Shown one piece after another: positions 54,563 through 62,883 of a stretch of DNA of 64,000 bases (within the stretch, counting starts at the first letter, position 1; every line of letters begins with the position of its first letter). Origin of the DNA: Vibrio sp. HI00D65. Its GTDB lineage: Bacteria; Pseudomonadota; Gammaproteobacteria; Enterobacterales; Vibrionaceae. The stretch is taken from the NCBI RefSeq assembly GCF_001635455.1, contig NZ_LWEH01000011.1, positions 1-64,000 on the forward strand, in the 5' to 3' direction. The notes below the pieces were generated by a model, which had not been told where the DNA came from, made no database searches, and saw only the letters and a program-made list of their open reading frames with translations. Made by a program: the position numbers and the translations under genes.

Positions 54563-55228
54563 CTATTTAAGCGGCAAGATTTGAATCTCTACGCGGCGGT
54601 TACAAGCACGGCCTTGAGATGTGTTGTTGTCACATAGAGGGTAACGCTCACCGTTACCACGAGCAATGGCACGGCCTGCAGCTACATCTTGAGAGATCAA
54701 GAATGCACGAACAGATTCAGCACGGCGCTCAGAAAGAATTTGGTTAGTCGACTCACTGCCAGTGCTGTCAGTGTGACCTTCGATCACTAGGCTAGTGTCT
54801 GGGTATTCAACTAGGATACGAGCAACGCCACGAAGTGTGTTGTGAATGCTTGGTTCAAGCGCGTAAGAACCAGAATTGAAACCGATGCCGTTTTCAAGGC
54901 GAAGTAGAAGTTGGTTTTCGCCGACACGTTCTACCTGAACACCAGAGTTCATCAACTCTTCACGAAGTGCTGCTTCTTGTCGGTCAAAGTAGTAACCAAT
55001 ACCACCGCCAACAGCAGCACCACCGGCAGCACCAATAAGAGCACGTTTACCACGGTCTTTAGAGTCACCGGTAGCTGCACCAGCAACGGCACCAGCGATT
55101 GCACCGATTAGAGCGCCTTGAGTTGCAGAGTTAGTCTCAGATTCGCCAGTAGTAGCGTTTTGGCGTTGAGTTGCCTGACAACCCGTAAGTGCGACAGTAA
55201 GCGCTAGGGCTAGTGTGATTTTTTTCAA
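54563..55228 (-). CDS. OmpA-like lipoprotein (YiaD-type)
   Basis: 221 aa from a TTG at 55228, chosen for GGAGA upstream and because the lipoprotein signal LKKITLALALTVALTGC starts there. The lipidated Cys is followed by a Gly-rich segment (GALIGAIAGAVAGAATGDSK, ALIGAAGGAAVGGGIG) of the glycine-zipper type. The C-terminal OmpA domain holds NGIGFNSGSY and LVIEGHTDSTGSESTNQILS, then RRAESVRAFL, for peptidoglycan binding. Outer membrane, periplasmic side. Envelope integrity role. Confidence 0.9.
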   Translation of the reverse strand: MKKITLALALTVALTGCQATQRQNATTGESETNSATQGALIGAIAGAVAGAATGDSKDRGKRALIGAAGGAAVGGGIGYYFDRQEAALREELMNSGVQVERVGENQLLLRLENGIGFNSGSYALEPSIHNTLRGVARILVEYPDTSLVIEGHTDSTGSESTNQILSERRAESVRAFLISQDVAAGRAIARGNGERYPLCDNNTSQGRACNRRVEIQILPLK

Positions 55229-55344
55229 CGTATTTTCTCCATCATGTACTTTTGTCAAACGCATGAATTACGAGTGACAAACATATAGTCCTATAGACCC
55301 TATTGATGGTTTTTATCAATACGTTGAAGCAATGTAAAGAAGCT

Positions 55345-56034
55345 CTATGATTTAGATATCTTTTTAGGTGTCTGTGCACCAGCAACTGGTCGATTAACAG
55401 ACAATTTACGGCCTTTCTTAAAACCAACCTCATAATCAGCTGTGAGGTTTTTCATCGCCTCTTTAAGTTGTTGTTTGAAGGTTTCGCGATCGATATTTTT
55501 GAACTCTTTATCGATGTAGTTATTGATCTTGTTGTTCGACTCTTCGTCTGGCGTGATCGTTGGTAGCTTCTCAAGTGCGCCTTCAACCCAACCTGATACA
55601 AAGGAATTTACGCGACGGGTTACTTCTAATGTACCGGTACCAGACCCCGAAAAACTGTTACGGAATTGGCCTGTATGCTCATTGAGTTCACGGTAGATGA
55701 TATCGAAAGCAAAGGCTGCAAAGATGGCACGATCGGCTTCACCGATGAACTCTACGCGTTTTAGACCTTTGTGGTTGAGCAGTACAGCTTCTACGCCGAA
55801 CTTAGTATTAATACCACGAATAACACGAAGCAGTGTTGAGCTGATATTTGCAGGTAACAGGTGCGTGGATTGAGTCTTGCCCATCTTGATAAATTCAATA
55901 TCGTCTTTCTCAAGACCATATTTCAGCATCAAGTTATGCGCCATTTTGATTGCATTGGCAGCTTCGTTGACGTTAGCAGAATTACCAAGCTCAAGACACT
56001 TAGCTATTTTCTTTAGGGCTTTTTTCTTATCCAT
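55345..56034 (-). CDS. DUF2786 protein
   Basis: 229 aa. N-terminal DUF2786 pattern ALKKIAKCLELGNSANVNEA then ANAIKMAHNLMLKYGL, followed by a globular domain (RVEFIGEADRAIFAAFAF) and a basic C-terminus (GFKKGRKLSVNRPVAG). Function unknown; the family is common on vibrio core and phage DNA. Starts at ATG 56034. Confidence 0.85.
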   Translation of the reverse strand: MDKKKALKKIAKCLELGNSANVNEAANAIKMAHNLMLKYGLEKDDIEFIKMGKTQSTHLLPANISSTLLRVIRGINTKFGVEAVLLNHKGLKRVEFIGEADRAIFAAFAFDIIYRELNEHTGQFRNSFSGSGTGTLEVTRRVNSFVSGWVEGALEKLPTITPDEESNNKINNYIDKEFKNIDRETFKQQLKEAMKNLTADYEVGFKKGRKLSVNRPVAGAQTPKKISKS

Positions 56035-56177
56035 CGACTACTTAATCATTACCGCAAATTTTGAAAAGTCCGACATTTTACATGTTTTGGTGGGCAACAG
56101 AAAGCAAAACTCACTCAGTGGGCGATTTGGGTTCGTAACAATTAATTTGACAAAACGGACTTTGGAGCATAGACCAA

Positions 56178-56204
56178 AACGCCATCAAAAAGATAGATGG
56201 CGTT
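56178..56204 (-). terminator. Terminator of the DUF3334 gene
   Basis: 9-bp stem AACGCCATC/GATGGCGTT (56178-56186, 56196-56204), 9-nt loop, followed on the minus strand by TTTTGG. Confidence 0.6.
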
Positions 56205-56244
56205 CGTGACACGGTTTTTTTAGAATGACTAGAGCATTCGCAAA

Positions 56245-56928
56245 CTAGATACCCAATTCATCAAGCAGATCGGCTGCTGCATCGTTGCCTGAGCTTTGAG
56301 CTGACTTATTGCCTTCCTGCATCTTTTTCTGAGTTGCTTCGAGAATGCTATCCGGGCACTCGTCTTCTGCAATCTCAAATTCTTCTAGCTGGATGAACTC
56401 TGTTTTGTCCATAGCCAGCTCAAGGTAGAATATGTTGTTGTTTTCAGTTGAGAAGGTCACACGACGAGCTTGTGGGCGATCAAGGTTAGTATCAACAGAC
56501 AGGTTTACTTGCTTGTTCAGTGCCAGCATTTTAGGTTGGTTTTGCGTGATGTTGGTTTGCAGCTCTTTGCGGATCTTATTAGTGAAATCACCAACTAGCT
56601 GGTTCATTAGCTCACCTAGAACATCGCCTACCTCATCAGATGTATGTAGCACTGCTAATTCATTTTCAGGCATGCCCATGTTACGCATGTAATTAGTATA
56701 GATCTCTAATGCTGCTTTCGACGTAAAATTAATGACAACAAGACCAGAGAAGCCGCCGTCAAAAAGAACAAAACATCCGAAGTCTGGCTTTAGGCTCGTT
56801 TTGTTGATCTTCTGCACCATAGCGGAATATGACACCTGGGAAGCCGTCGCTGAAGTAAGTACGCTTGAGACTGATTGGCAAAGCTTAAGAAGAATGTCTT
56901 CAGTGGTGACTGTTTTATTTTTTTTCAT
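56245..56928 (-). CDS. DUF3334 (CheX-like) protein
   Basis: 227 aa. Contains the CheX/CheC-type helix TSDEVGDVLGELMNQLVGDF and strand GGFSGLVVINFT, as seen in vibrio DUF3334 proteins. The acidic C-terminus (DDSAADLLDELGI type, here AAADLLDELGI) resembles the protein-binding tail of some phosphatases. It may dephosphorylate or bind a response regulator (inference); no chemotaxis gene is adjacent. Confidence 0.8.
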   Translation of the reverse strand: MKKNKTVTTEDILLKLCQSVSSVLTSATASQVSYSAMVQKINKTSLKPDFGCFVLFDGGFSGLVVINFTSKAALEIYTNYMRNMGMPENELAVLHTSDEVGDVLGELMNQLVGDFTNKIRKELQTNITQNQPKMLALNKQVNLSVDTNLDRPQARRVTFSTENNNIFYLELAMDKTEFIQLEEFEIAEDECPDSILEATQKKMQEGNKSAQSSGNDAAADLLDELGI

Positions 56929-57149
56929 TGTGATGTGCTCGTGGACATGCCTTAAACAGAACGTTATTCAATATATGTTACTGAATTAAGACGAAAATGA
57001 CTATTTCTCCATTCTTGCACTGACATTCTGATTTGATCATCTTTTTATATGATCTCAATAGTAGTAAAGTGACGAAATTCAAAGAAATTTATTAAAAATC
57101 TCAGATAACCCAATGCTGATAGGATCAGCGAAGTAGGGGCAGGAAGCAA

Positions 57150-60100
57150 ATGTTACCAAGACTTCAACTCAATGCTGATGTCGATCCAGTTGTTGTACGC
57201 TTTTTAGATGAACTAAAAACAGCGGGCTTTACTGGCGACATTGAATCTCAATATTCTAGCCGTTTGGCGGTCGCGACTGATAACAGTGTCTACCAGCAAC
57301 TGCCCCAGGCTGTCATTCTTCCCAAAACAACATACGACGTTGTGCTTATCGGTAGAGTGGGTTCTAAATCTGCTTATGAACGCGTGACTTTTTCTCCTCG
57401 TGGTGGCGGTACCGGAACCAATGGACAATCTCTAACTAAAGGGGTTGTGGTTGACTTATCACGCTTCATGAATCAGGTTCTTGAGATTAATGAGAAGGAA
57501 GGCTGGGTACGAGTTCAGTCGGGCATCGTTAAAGATCAATTGAACGACGCGGTTCGCCCTTACGGTTACTTCTTCTCTCCAGACCTTTCAACCAGTAACC
57601 GAGCGACACTTGGTGGCATGATTAACACTGATGCATCAGGCCAAGGGTCATTGAAGTACGGTAAAACATCTGACCACGTGTTGTCTTTGCAAGCGGTATT
57701 CGCCGATGGTTCGTGTTTAGAGTCTGATTTATCACACGGCTTACCGGAAGTGGGTGAGTTTGCTCATCATGCGCTTGCAGTTACCGAAGCGGTGTGTCGT
57801 GAAAAACGCGCTCAAATCCTCGATAAATTCCCACCATTGAACCGGTTCTTGACGGGCTACGACCTCAAGAATGCTATCAATGATGACGATGACAGCTTTG
57901 ACCTTACTCGTGTTCTATGTGGCGCAGAAGGCTCTTTAGCATTCATTACTGAAGCCAAGTTAAATCTAACTCCAATTCCGAAAGCGCGAACTCTGGTTAA
58001 CGTGAAATACAACACGTTTGACTCTGCGCTGCGTAACGCACCGTTCATGGTTGAAGCGAAGGCTCTCTCTGTAGAGACGGTCGATTCAAGAGTATTGAAC
58101 CTAGCGAAACAAGACATTGTTTGGCATACCGTGAGCGACCTGCTGGCGGATGTTCCTAACAAAGAGATGCTTGGCATCAACATGGTTGAGTTTGCGGGCC
58201 AAGATGAAGCGGAAGTCGAACAACAAGTTCATGCGCTGACAGCCAAACTTGAAACCATGGTTGAGAGCGAAGAAGCGGGCGTGATTGGCTTTCAAGTATG
58301 CAGTGATTTGGCGAGCATTGGCCGAATCTACAACATGCGTAAAAAAGCGGTAGGCCTATTAGGTGCGGCGAAAGGTCGTTCTAAGCCAGTCGCTTTTGCT
58401 GAAGATACTTGTGTACCACCTGAAAACTTGGCTGACTTCATCGCTGAATTTCGAGTGCTACTTGATTCGAAAGAGCTGAATTACGGCATGTTCGGTCACG
58501 TTGATGCGGGTGTTCTACACGTTCGCCCGGCTCTTGACCTATGTGACCCTATGCAAGAAGCCTTGATGCACGAAGTTTCTGATGAAGTGGTTAAGCTGGT
58601 GGCGAAATATGGCGGCTTAATGTGGGGTGAGCACGGTAAGGGCTTCCGTTCTGAGTACGGTCCTGATTTCTTCGGTGAGGAACTGTTTACCGAACTTCGA
58701 CGTGTGAAAGCTGCATTCGACCCACACAATAAGATGAACCCAGGCAAGATCTGTACACCTTTAGAAAGTGATGCTGAGTTGGTTAAAGTGACCGACACCA
58801 AGCGTGGTTTCTATGATCGCCAGATCGATGTTCAAGTGCGCGACAGCTTTAAGCAAGCAATGGAGTGTAACGGTAACGGCTTGTGCTTTAACTACGACAC
58901 GAGCTCGCCAATGTGTCCGTCAATGAAAGTCACTGCTGACCGTCGCCATTCACCAAAAGGTCGTGCCGGTTTAGTCAGAGAGTGGTTGCGTCAGCTAACT
59001 GAGCAAGGCGTGGATATTCTCGATTTAGAGCAAGAAGCGCTAAAAGACGATACTCCGGTCAAAACTATGGTTGAGCGCGTTCGTAACACCATGAACAAAC
59101 GCCACGAGTACGACTTCTCGCACGAAGTGCACGAAGCGATGAATGGTTGTCTTGCATGTAAAGCGTGTGCAAGCCAGTGTCCGATCAAAGTTGATGTACC
59201 AAGCTTCCGCTCACGGTTCTTAAACATCTATTACTCACGATACCAACGCCCTGTGAAAGATTACTTGGTGGCTAACATTGAAACCATGCTGCCACTCATG
59301 GCGAAAGCGCCGAAAGTTATCAATGCTGCATTGGGTCAAAAGTGGATTCAATCTGCAACAGCGAAAACAGTCGGTTATGTCGATGCGCCGCTGATGTCGG
59401 TGCCTACGCTCAAAAATCGTCTGGCAAGCAAAGAGCTGCAACTTTTTGATATTCAATATCTAGAAGGGCTGTCTTCGGAAGAGAAGAAACAGCATGTATT
59501 GATTGTTCAAGACCCGTTTACCAGCTTCTATGATGCAGAGGTGGTTGAAGACTTCGTCACTCTGGCTCAAAAGCTTGGCAAAACACCAGTGCTACTGCCG
59601 TTTAAACCAAATGGTAAGGCGCTGCACATCAAGGGCTTCTTAAGTCGTTTTGCACGCGAGGCGAAATCCACTTCTGATTTCTTGTCGATGGTCGCAGATA
59701 TTGGTATTCCGCTCGTGGGTGTAGATCCAGCTTTGGTACTTTGCTATCGCGACGAATATGTCGAGATCTTAGCGGATAAGCGTGGTGACTTTGATGTGCT
59801 AACTGTTCATGAATGGTTATTACCATCGCTCGGTGACTATGAAGCGCGCTCTGCAAGTGAAGAGATGTGGTATTTATTTTCTCACTGTACCGAGAAAACC
59901 AAGATGCCAAATGCTGAAAAAGAGTGGGGTGCTATCTTCCAACACTTTGGAGCAGCCCTTACTAGCGTACCTGTAGGCTGTTGTGGCATGGCGGGGACGT
60001 TCGGACATGAAGTCGATAAGTTACAAATGTCGAAAGACATCTACGGTTTAAGTTGGAAGCCAAGGATGCAAGACTTACCAAAAGAGCGCTGTTTAGCAAC

Positions 60101-60185
60101 CGGATACTCTTGCCGTAGCCAAGTTAAGCGTTTTGAAGGTGAGAAGCTCGCCCACCCATTACAGGCACTCGCACAAATTCTTTAA
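57150..60185 (+). CDS. ydiJ: FAD/4Fe-4S D-2-hydroxyacid dehydrogenase YdiJ
   Basis: 1011 aa. FAD-binding PCMH domain at the N-terminus (FSPRGGGTGTNGQSLTKG, FSPDLSTSNRATLGGMINTD), FAD-linked oxidase C domain with GHVDAGVLHVRP and MWGEHGKGFRSEY, then a ferredoxin-like part (CNGNGLCFNYDTSSPMCPSM; CLACKACASQCPIKVDVP) and C-terminal CCG-type motif (VPVGCCGMAGTFGHE). YdiJ oxidises D-2-hydroxyglutarate in E. coli. AGGAAG precedes the ATG. A terminator follows. Confidence 0.95.
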   Translation: MLPRLQLNADVDPVVVRFLDELKTAGFTGDIESQYSSRLAVATDNSVYQQLPQAVILPKTTYDVVLIGRVGSKSAYERVTFSPRGGGTGTNGQSLTKGVVVDLSRFMNQVLEINEKEGWVRVQSGIVKDQLNDAVRPYGYFFSPDLSTSNRATLGGMINTDASGQGSLKYGKTSDHVLSLQAVFADGSCLESDLSHGLPEVGEFAHHALAVTEAVCREKRAQILDKFPPLNRFLTGYDLKNAINDDDDSFDLTRVLCGAEGSLAFITEAKLNLTPIPKARTLVNVKYNTFDSALRNAPFMVEAKALSVETVDSRVLNLAKQDIVWHTVSDLLADVPNKEMLGINMVEFAGQDEAEVEQQVHALTAKLETMVESEEAGVIGFQVCSDLASIGRIYNMRKKAVGLLGAAKGRSKPVAFAEDTCVPPENLADFIAEFRVLLDSKELNYGMFGHVDAGVLHVRPALDLCDPMQEALMHEVSDEVVKLVAKYGGLMWGEHGKGFRSEYGPDFFGEELFTELRRVKAAFDPHNKMNPGKICTPLESDAELVKVTDTKRGFYDRQIDVQVRDSFKQAMECNGNGLCFNYDTSSPMCPSMKVTADRRHSPKGRAGLVREWLRQLTEQGVDILDLEQEALKDDTPVKTMVERVRNTMNKRHEYDFSHEVHEAMNGCLACKACASQCPIKVDVPSFRSRFLNIYYSRYQRPVKDYLVANIETMLPLMAKAPKVINAALGQKWIQSATAKTVGYVDAPLMSVPTLKNRLASKELQLFDIQYLEGLSSEEKKQHVLIVQDPFTSFYDAEVVEDFVTLAQKLGKTPVLLPFKPNGKALHIKGFLSRFAREAKSTSDFLSMVADIGIPLVGVDPALVLCYRDEYVEILADKRGDFDVLTVHEWLLPSLGDYEARSASEEMWYLFSHCTEKTKMPNAEKEWGAIFQHFGAALTSVPVGCCGMAGTFGHEVDKLQMSKDIYGLSWKPRMQDLPKERCLATGYSCRSQVKRFEGEKLAHPLQALAQIL

Positions 60186-60192
60186 ACTATTT

Positions 60193-60217
60193 AGCCCAGC
60201 AATTGCTGGGCTTTTTT
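60193..60217 (+). terminator. ydiJ terminator
   Basis: Perfect 8-bp stem AGCCCAGC/GCTGGGCT (60193-60200, 60205-60212) with a 4-nt loop and TTTTTCT tail. Confidence 0.9.
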
Positions 60218-60252
60218 CTAAACTAACAATGGAATTGTTAATAAGGAAAGCT

Positions 60253-60714
60253 ATGAAATTTCTTGAGTTGAAAGTCCCACCAGTTGCTCTGTTTATATTG
60301 GTTTTAGTCGCCTCTTATTTCAGTGCGCAACAGTTGAGTACAGGCGCGATCGGGATGCCGTTTAAGTTCATCATTCTTGGTGTCGGAATCGTTTTGAGCG
60401 GCGTTATTGGATTAGCTGGTGTTTGGGAGTTTCGAAAACAGAAAACGACCGTTAATCCAATTAAAGTCGAAACCGCCTCTACCGTCGTTGATAGCGGGGT
60501 TTTTGGATACACGAGAAACCCAATGTATTTAGGCCTTTTCATTTTACTGTTCTGCTTTGGTTATTTCTTCCAGAATATTTTCAGCGTCTTGCTGAGTTTT
60601 GCTTTTGTTATCTACATGAATCAGTTCCAAATCAAACCAGAAGAGCGAGCGCTAGAGCAATTATTCGGTGCCGAATATGTTGATTACAAACAAAAGGTTA
60701 GACGTTGGGTGTAA
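60253..60714 (+). CDS. Isoprenylcysteine methyltransferase-like membrane protein
   Basis: 153 aa from ATG 60253, chosen for AAGGAAAG just upstream; the longer frame back to 60133 overlaps ydiJ. Four to five membrane segments, with the C-terminal motif of the ICMT/PEMT family: GVFGYTRNPMYLGLFIL (SAM-binding RNPMYLG) and KPEERALEQLFGAEYVDYK. Substrate unknown in bacteria. Its 3' end is duplicated as a fragment at 62643. Confidence 0.87.
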   Translation: MKFLELKVPPVALFILVLVASYFSAQQLSTGAIGMPFKFIILGVGIVLSGVIGLAGVWEFRKQKTTVNPIKVETASTVVDSGVFGYTRNPMYLGLFILLFCFGYFFQNIFSVLLSFAFVIYMNQFQIKPEERALEQLFGAEYVDYKQKVRRWV

Positions 60715-60856
60715 CAAACCTCCTTAAAGCAAAGCTACAACGTAAAAATGTTACCATTTAATCGATACCTATCACACTTAGTTATAAATTTGGTTTTATA
60801 TCTACCTTTTATAAAATAGCCTATCTACATTATTAAAATAAATAAAAGGCTAGGTA

Positions 60857-62494
60857 ATGAAATTTGTTCAGGCTAAATGGTTGTCGTTAGGCTTCTGTGC
60901 AGTGGGTTTGTCTTCAACATCGGCGTTGGCAGATGTTTCAGCTCGAATTATAAACGGTAAAGAAGCAACACAAGGTAATTGGCCATTTATGGCTGCGCTA
61001 GTCTCAAAAAATGTGAACGCTTATGACGGTCAGTTCTGTGGTGCGAGCTTCATTGGCGAGAGATATGTCCTAACTGCTGCTCATTGTGTAGACGGTAATG
61101 GCCGTGAAGATCTCGATGTGGTAATTGGCGTAACCAACCTCTCTGCCTCTCAAGCTACACAACATAGATACGCTGTTGAGAATATTTATGTACATCAATA
61201 CTATAACTCTGTAGTTACAGGCAATGATATAGCGATTATCGAGCTCGTCGATAAGCCATCGGAGTCTGTGGTTAATCTCGTTGATGGTTATGTTCGAGGT
61301 AACCTGAATGATGGTCAGATGCTAACGGTGATGGGATGGGGAGATCAGGACGCATCAGATGGATATGCATCTAAGAGTGAACTGTACCAAGTCAACGTTC
61401 CTTTAGTTAACCAGTACCAATGTAATAGTGTTCCTCACAGTGGCTATGCCTTTATTGGCAGTGATGCATTCTGTGCGGGGTACAGTGATGGTGGTTATGA
61501 CTCTTGTCAGGGTGACAGTGGTGGCCCAATCGTTGTTTCGACAAATGGAACATATGAGCAACTGGGCATTGTAAGCTGGGGTAAAGGCTGTGCACAGGCC
61601 AACGCCTACGGAGTCTATACTAATATTAGTTACTTTGATGATTGGATTAATGAACAGAAAGCAGGGTTTAGTTACCGTCAAATAGAAATGCTAGGTGCAA
61701 GATTATTGGCGCCTATCTCACATACCTTTGAATTCATAAATAAGTCCGATCAAAACATCGAAGTAAACCATGTTTATCCAATTTCTAGTAATGATACCGT
61801 TATAACGGACAACGGATGTAGCACTTTAACAGCAGGACAAAGCTGTGAAGTAGTGGTGAGTTATAACCTAAACTCAATTGGCGAACATGAGTTTGGCATT
61901 AATGTTGACACTGATTCACTATTGGGCACGGTCACATCAAAGGCTTCTGTGATTGGAGCGAGATCTGTAACGAATACTGTGGACTCTCATGTGAGTGTTC
62001 CAAACAGTGGTGTTTACAGCACACAAGCGTGGGGTACCGAAGGATCAACAATCGTCTCTCCATCAATAGGTAGCAGCGAATCGACCATGTTGGTTGTAGA
62101 GGGGATACCTACCGGTACAGTCTCTTTCGATGTGACGGTATCGTCTGAATTGGATCATGATTACCTTGAGATCTATATTAACGGTCAAGAGTTCGACAAA
62201 GAATCAGGTCAGCTTTCTGGTTCAGTGAACTTGCCGATGGTTAGGGATTCCAACAACAGCCTTATGATTAAATATGTGAAAGATGGCTCTATTTCTTACG
62301 GGGATGATAGAGTTACAATGAAAAACTTTGCTTATACCGATGAGATAAAGATATCTAAATCAGAGGGCACGCAGAATGCAAAAAGCTCTGGTAGCAGTGG
62401 CGGTTCTATGGCTTGGCATTGGTTATTTGTGCTTTTAGGCGGTGCGCTCGTTCGTAAGTCATTTTCACCAATGAAGATGAAAGGTGATCAGTAG
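60857..62494 (+). CDS. vesB: VesB-like secreted trypsin-family protease with GlyGly-CTERM
   Basis: 545 aa. Signal peptide to about residue 26 (STSALA). Activation site Arg30-Ile31 (SARIINGKEA). Triad His76 (LTAAHC), Asp124 (GNDIAII) and Ser221 (GDSGGP), with Asp215 (DSCQGD) as the trypsin S1 specificity residue, so it cleaves after Arg/Lys. An Ig-like region follows (about 280-500). The C-terminus SSGSSGGSMAWHWLFVLLGG with following basic residues is a GlyGly-CTERM sorting tail, handled by rhombosortase after type II secretion. From memory, V. cholerae VesB is VC1200 in a matching position. A GGTA-type ribosome site precedes the ATG. Confidence 0.88.
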   Translation: MKFVQAKWLSLGFCAVGLSSTSALADVSARIINGKEATQGNWPFMAALVSKNVNAYDGQFCGASFIGERYVLTAAHCVDGNGREDLDVVIGVTNLSASQATQHRYAVENIYVHQYYNSVVTGNDIAIIELVDKPSESVVNLVDGYVRGNLNDGQMLTVMGWGDQDASDGYASKSELYQVNVPLVNQYQCNSVPHSGYAFIGSDAFCAGYSDGGYDSCQGDSGGPIVVSTNGTYEQLGIVSWGKGCAQANAYGVYTNISYFDDWINEQKAGFSYRQIEMLGARLLAPISHTFEFINKSDQNIEVNHVYPISSNDTVITDNGCSTLTAGQSCEVVVSYNLNSIGEHEFGINVDTDSLLGTVTSKASVIGARSVTNTVDSHVSVPNSGVYSTQAWGTEGSTIVSPSIGSSESTMLVVEGIPTGTVSFDVTVSSELDHDYLEIYINGQEFDKESGQLSGSVNLPMVRDSNNSLMIKYVKDGSISYGDDRVTMKNFAYTDEIKISKSEGTQNAKSSGSSGGSMAWHWLFVLLGGALVRKSFSPMKMKGDQ

Positions 62495-62554
62495 GCTACA
62501 CTACTTGCGCTAGCTTAAGACTGATAGCCAACTTATCACCTGTAGTTAAACGCG

Positions 62555-62586
62555 AAAGCCCAGCTTGATGAAATCAGCTGGGCTTT
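62555..62586 (+). terminator. Terminator of the first protease gene
   Basis: Perfect 11-bp stem AAAGCCCAGCT/AGCTGGGCTTT (62555-62565, 62576-62586), then ATTG; moderate T tail. Confidence 0.75.
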
Positions 62587-62642
62587 ATTGATCTGAATTC
62601 ACGGTTATCGCTACCACCAATTTCTGTTTCTAACTTGGTGCC

Positions 62643-62734
62643 AATCAGTTCCAAATTAAACCAGAATAACGAGCATTAGAGCAATTGTTCGGTGCCGAAT
62701 ATGTTGATTACAAACAAAAGGTTAGACGTTGGGT
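62643..62734 (+). pseudogene. 3' fragment of the methyltransferase gene (duplication scar)
   Basis: Corresponds without gaps to 60619-60710 of the methyltransferase gene (QFQIKPEERALEQLFGA ... RRWV end), with a few substitutions and one in-frame TAA at codon EER. It lacks a start and is not translated. It shows that the duplicated unit ran from inside the methyltransferase gene through a whole protease gene. Confidence 0.88.
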
Positions 62735-62883
62735 CTGATTTACTCTGTGGGGTAATCAGTTAACCAACCACTAATATCCGTTACGTTTTCAAGGTAAGCC
62801 ATATTTTGATGTACTTAGCGTTTATATTTATTTTTTATCAAATAGCCTACCTGTCATTATTAAAACAAATGAAAGGTTAGGTA

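Larger units (their letters stand above)
62495..62883. other. Duplication junction between the two proteases
   Basis: Holds the terminator at 62555, then the 92-bp copy of the methyltransferase 3' end (62643-62734), then an upstream region that resembles the one before the first protease (AAAGGTTAGGTA before the ATG versus AAAGGCTAGGTA). Confidence 0.7.
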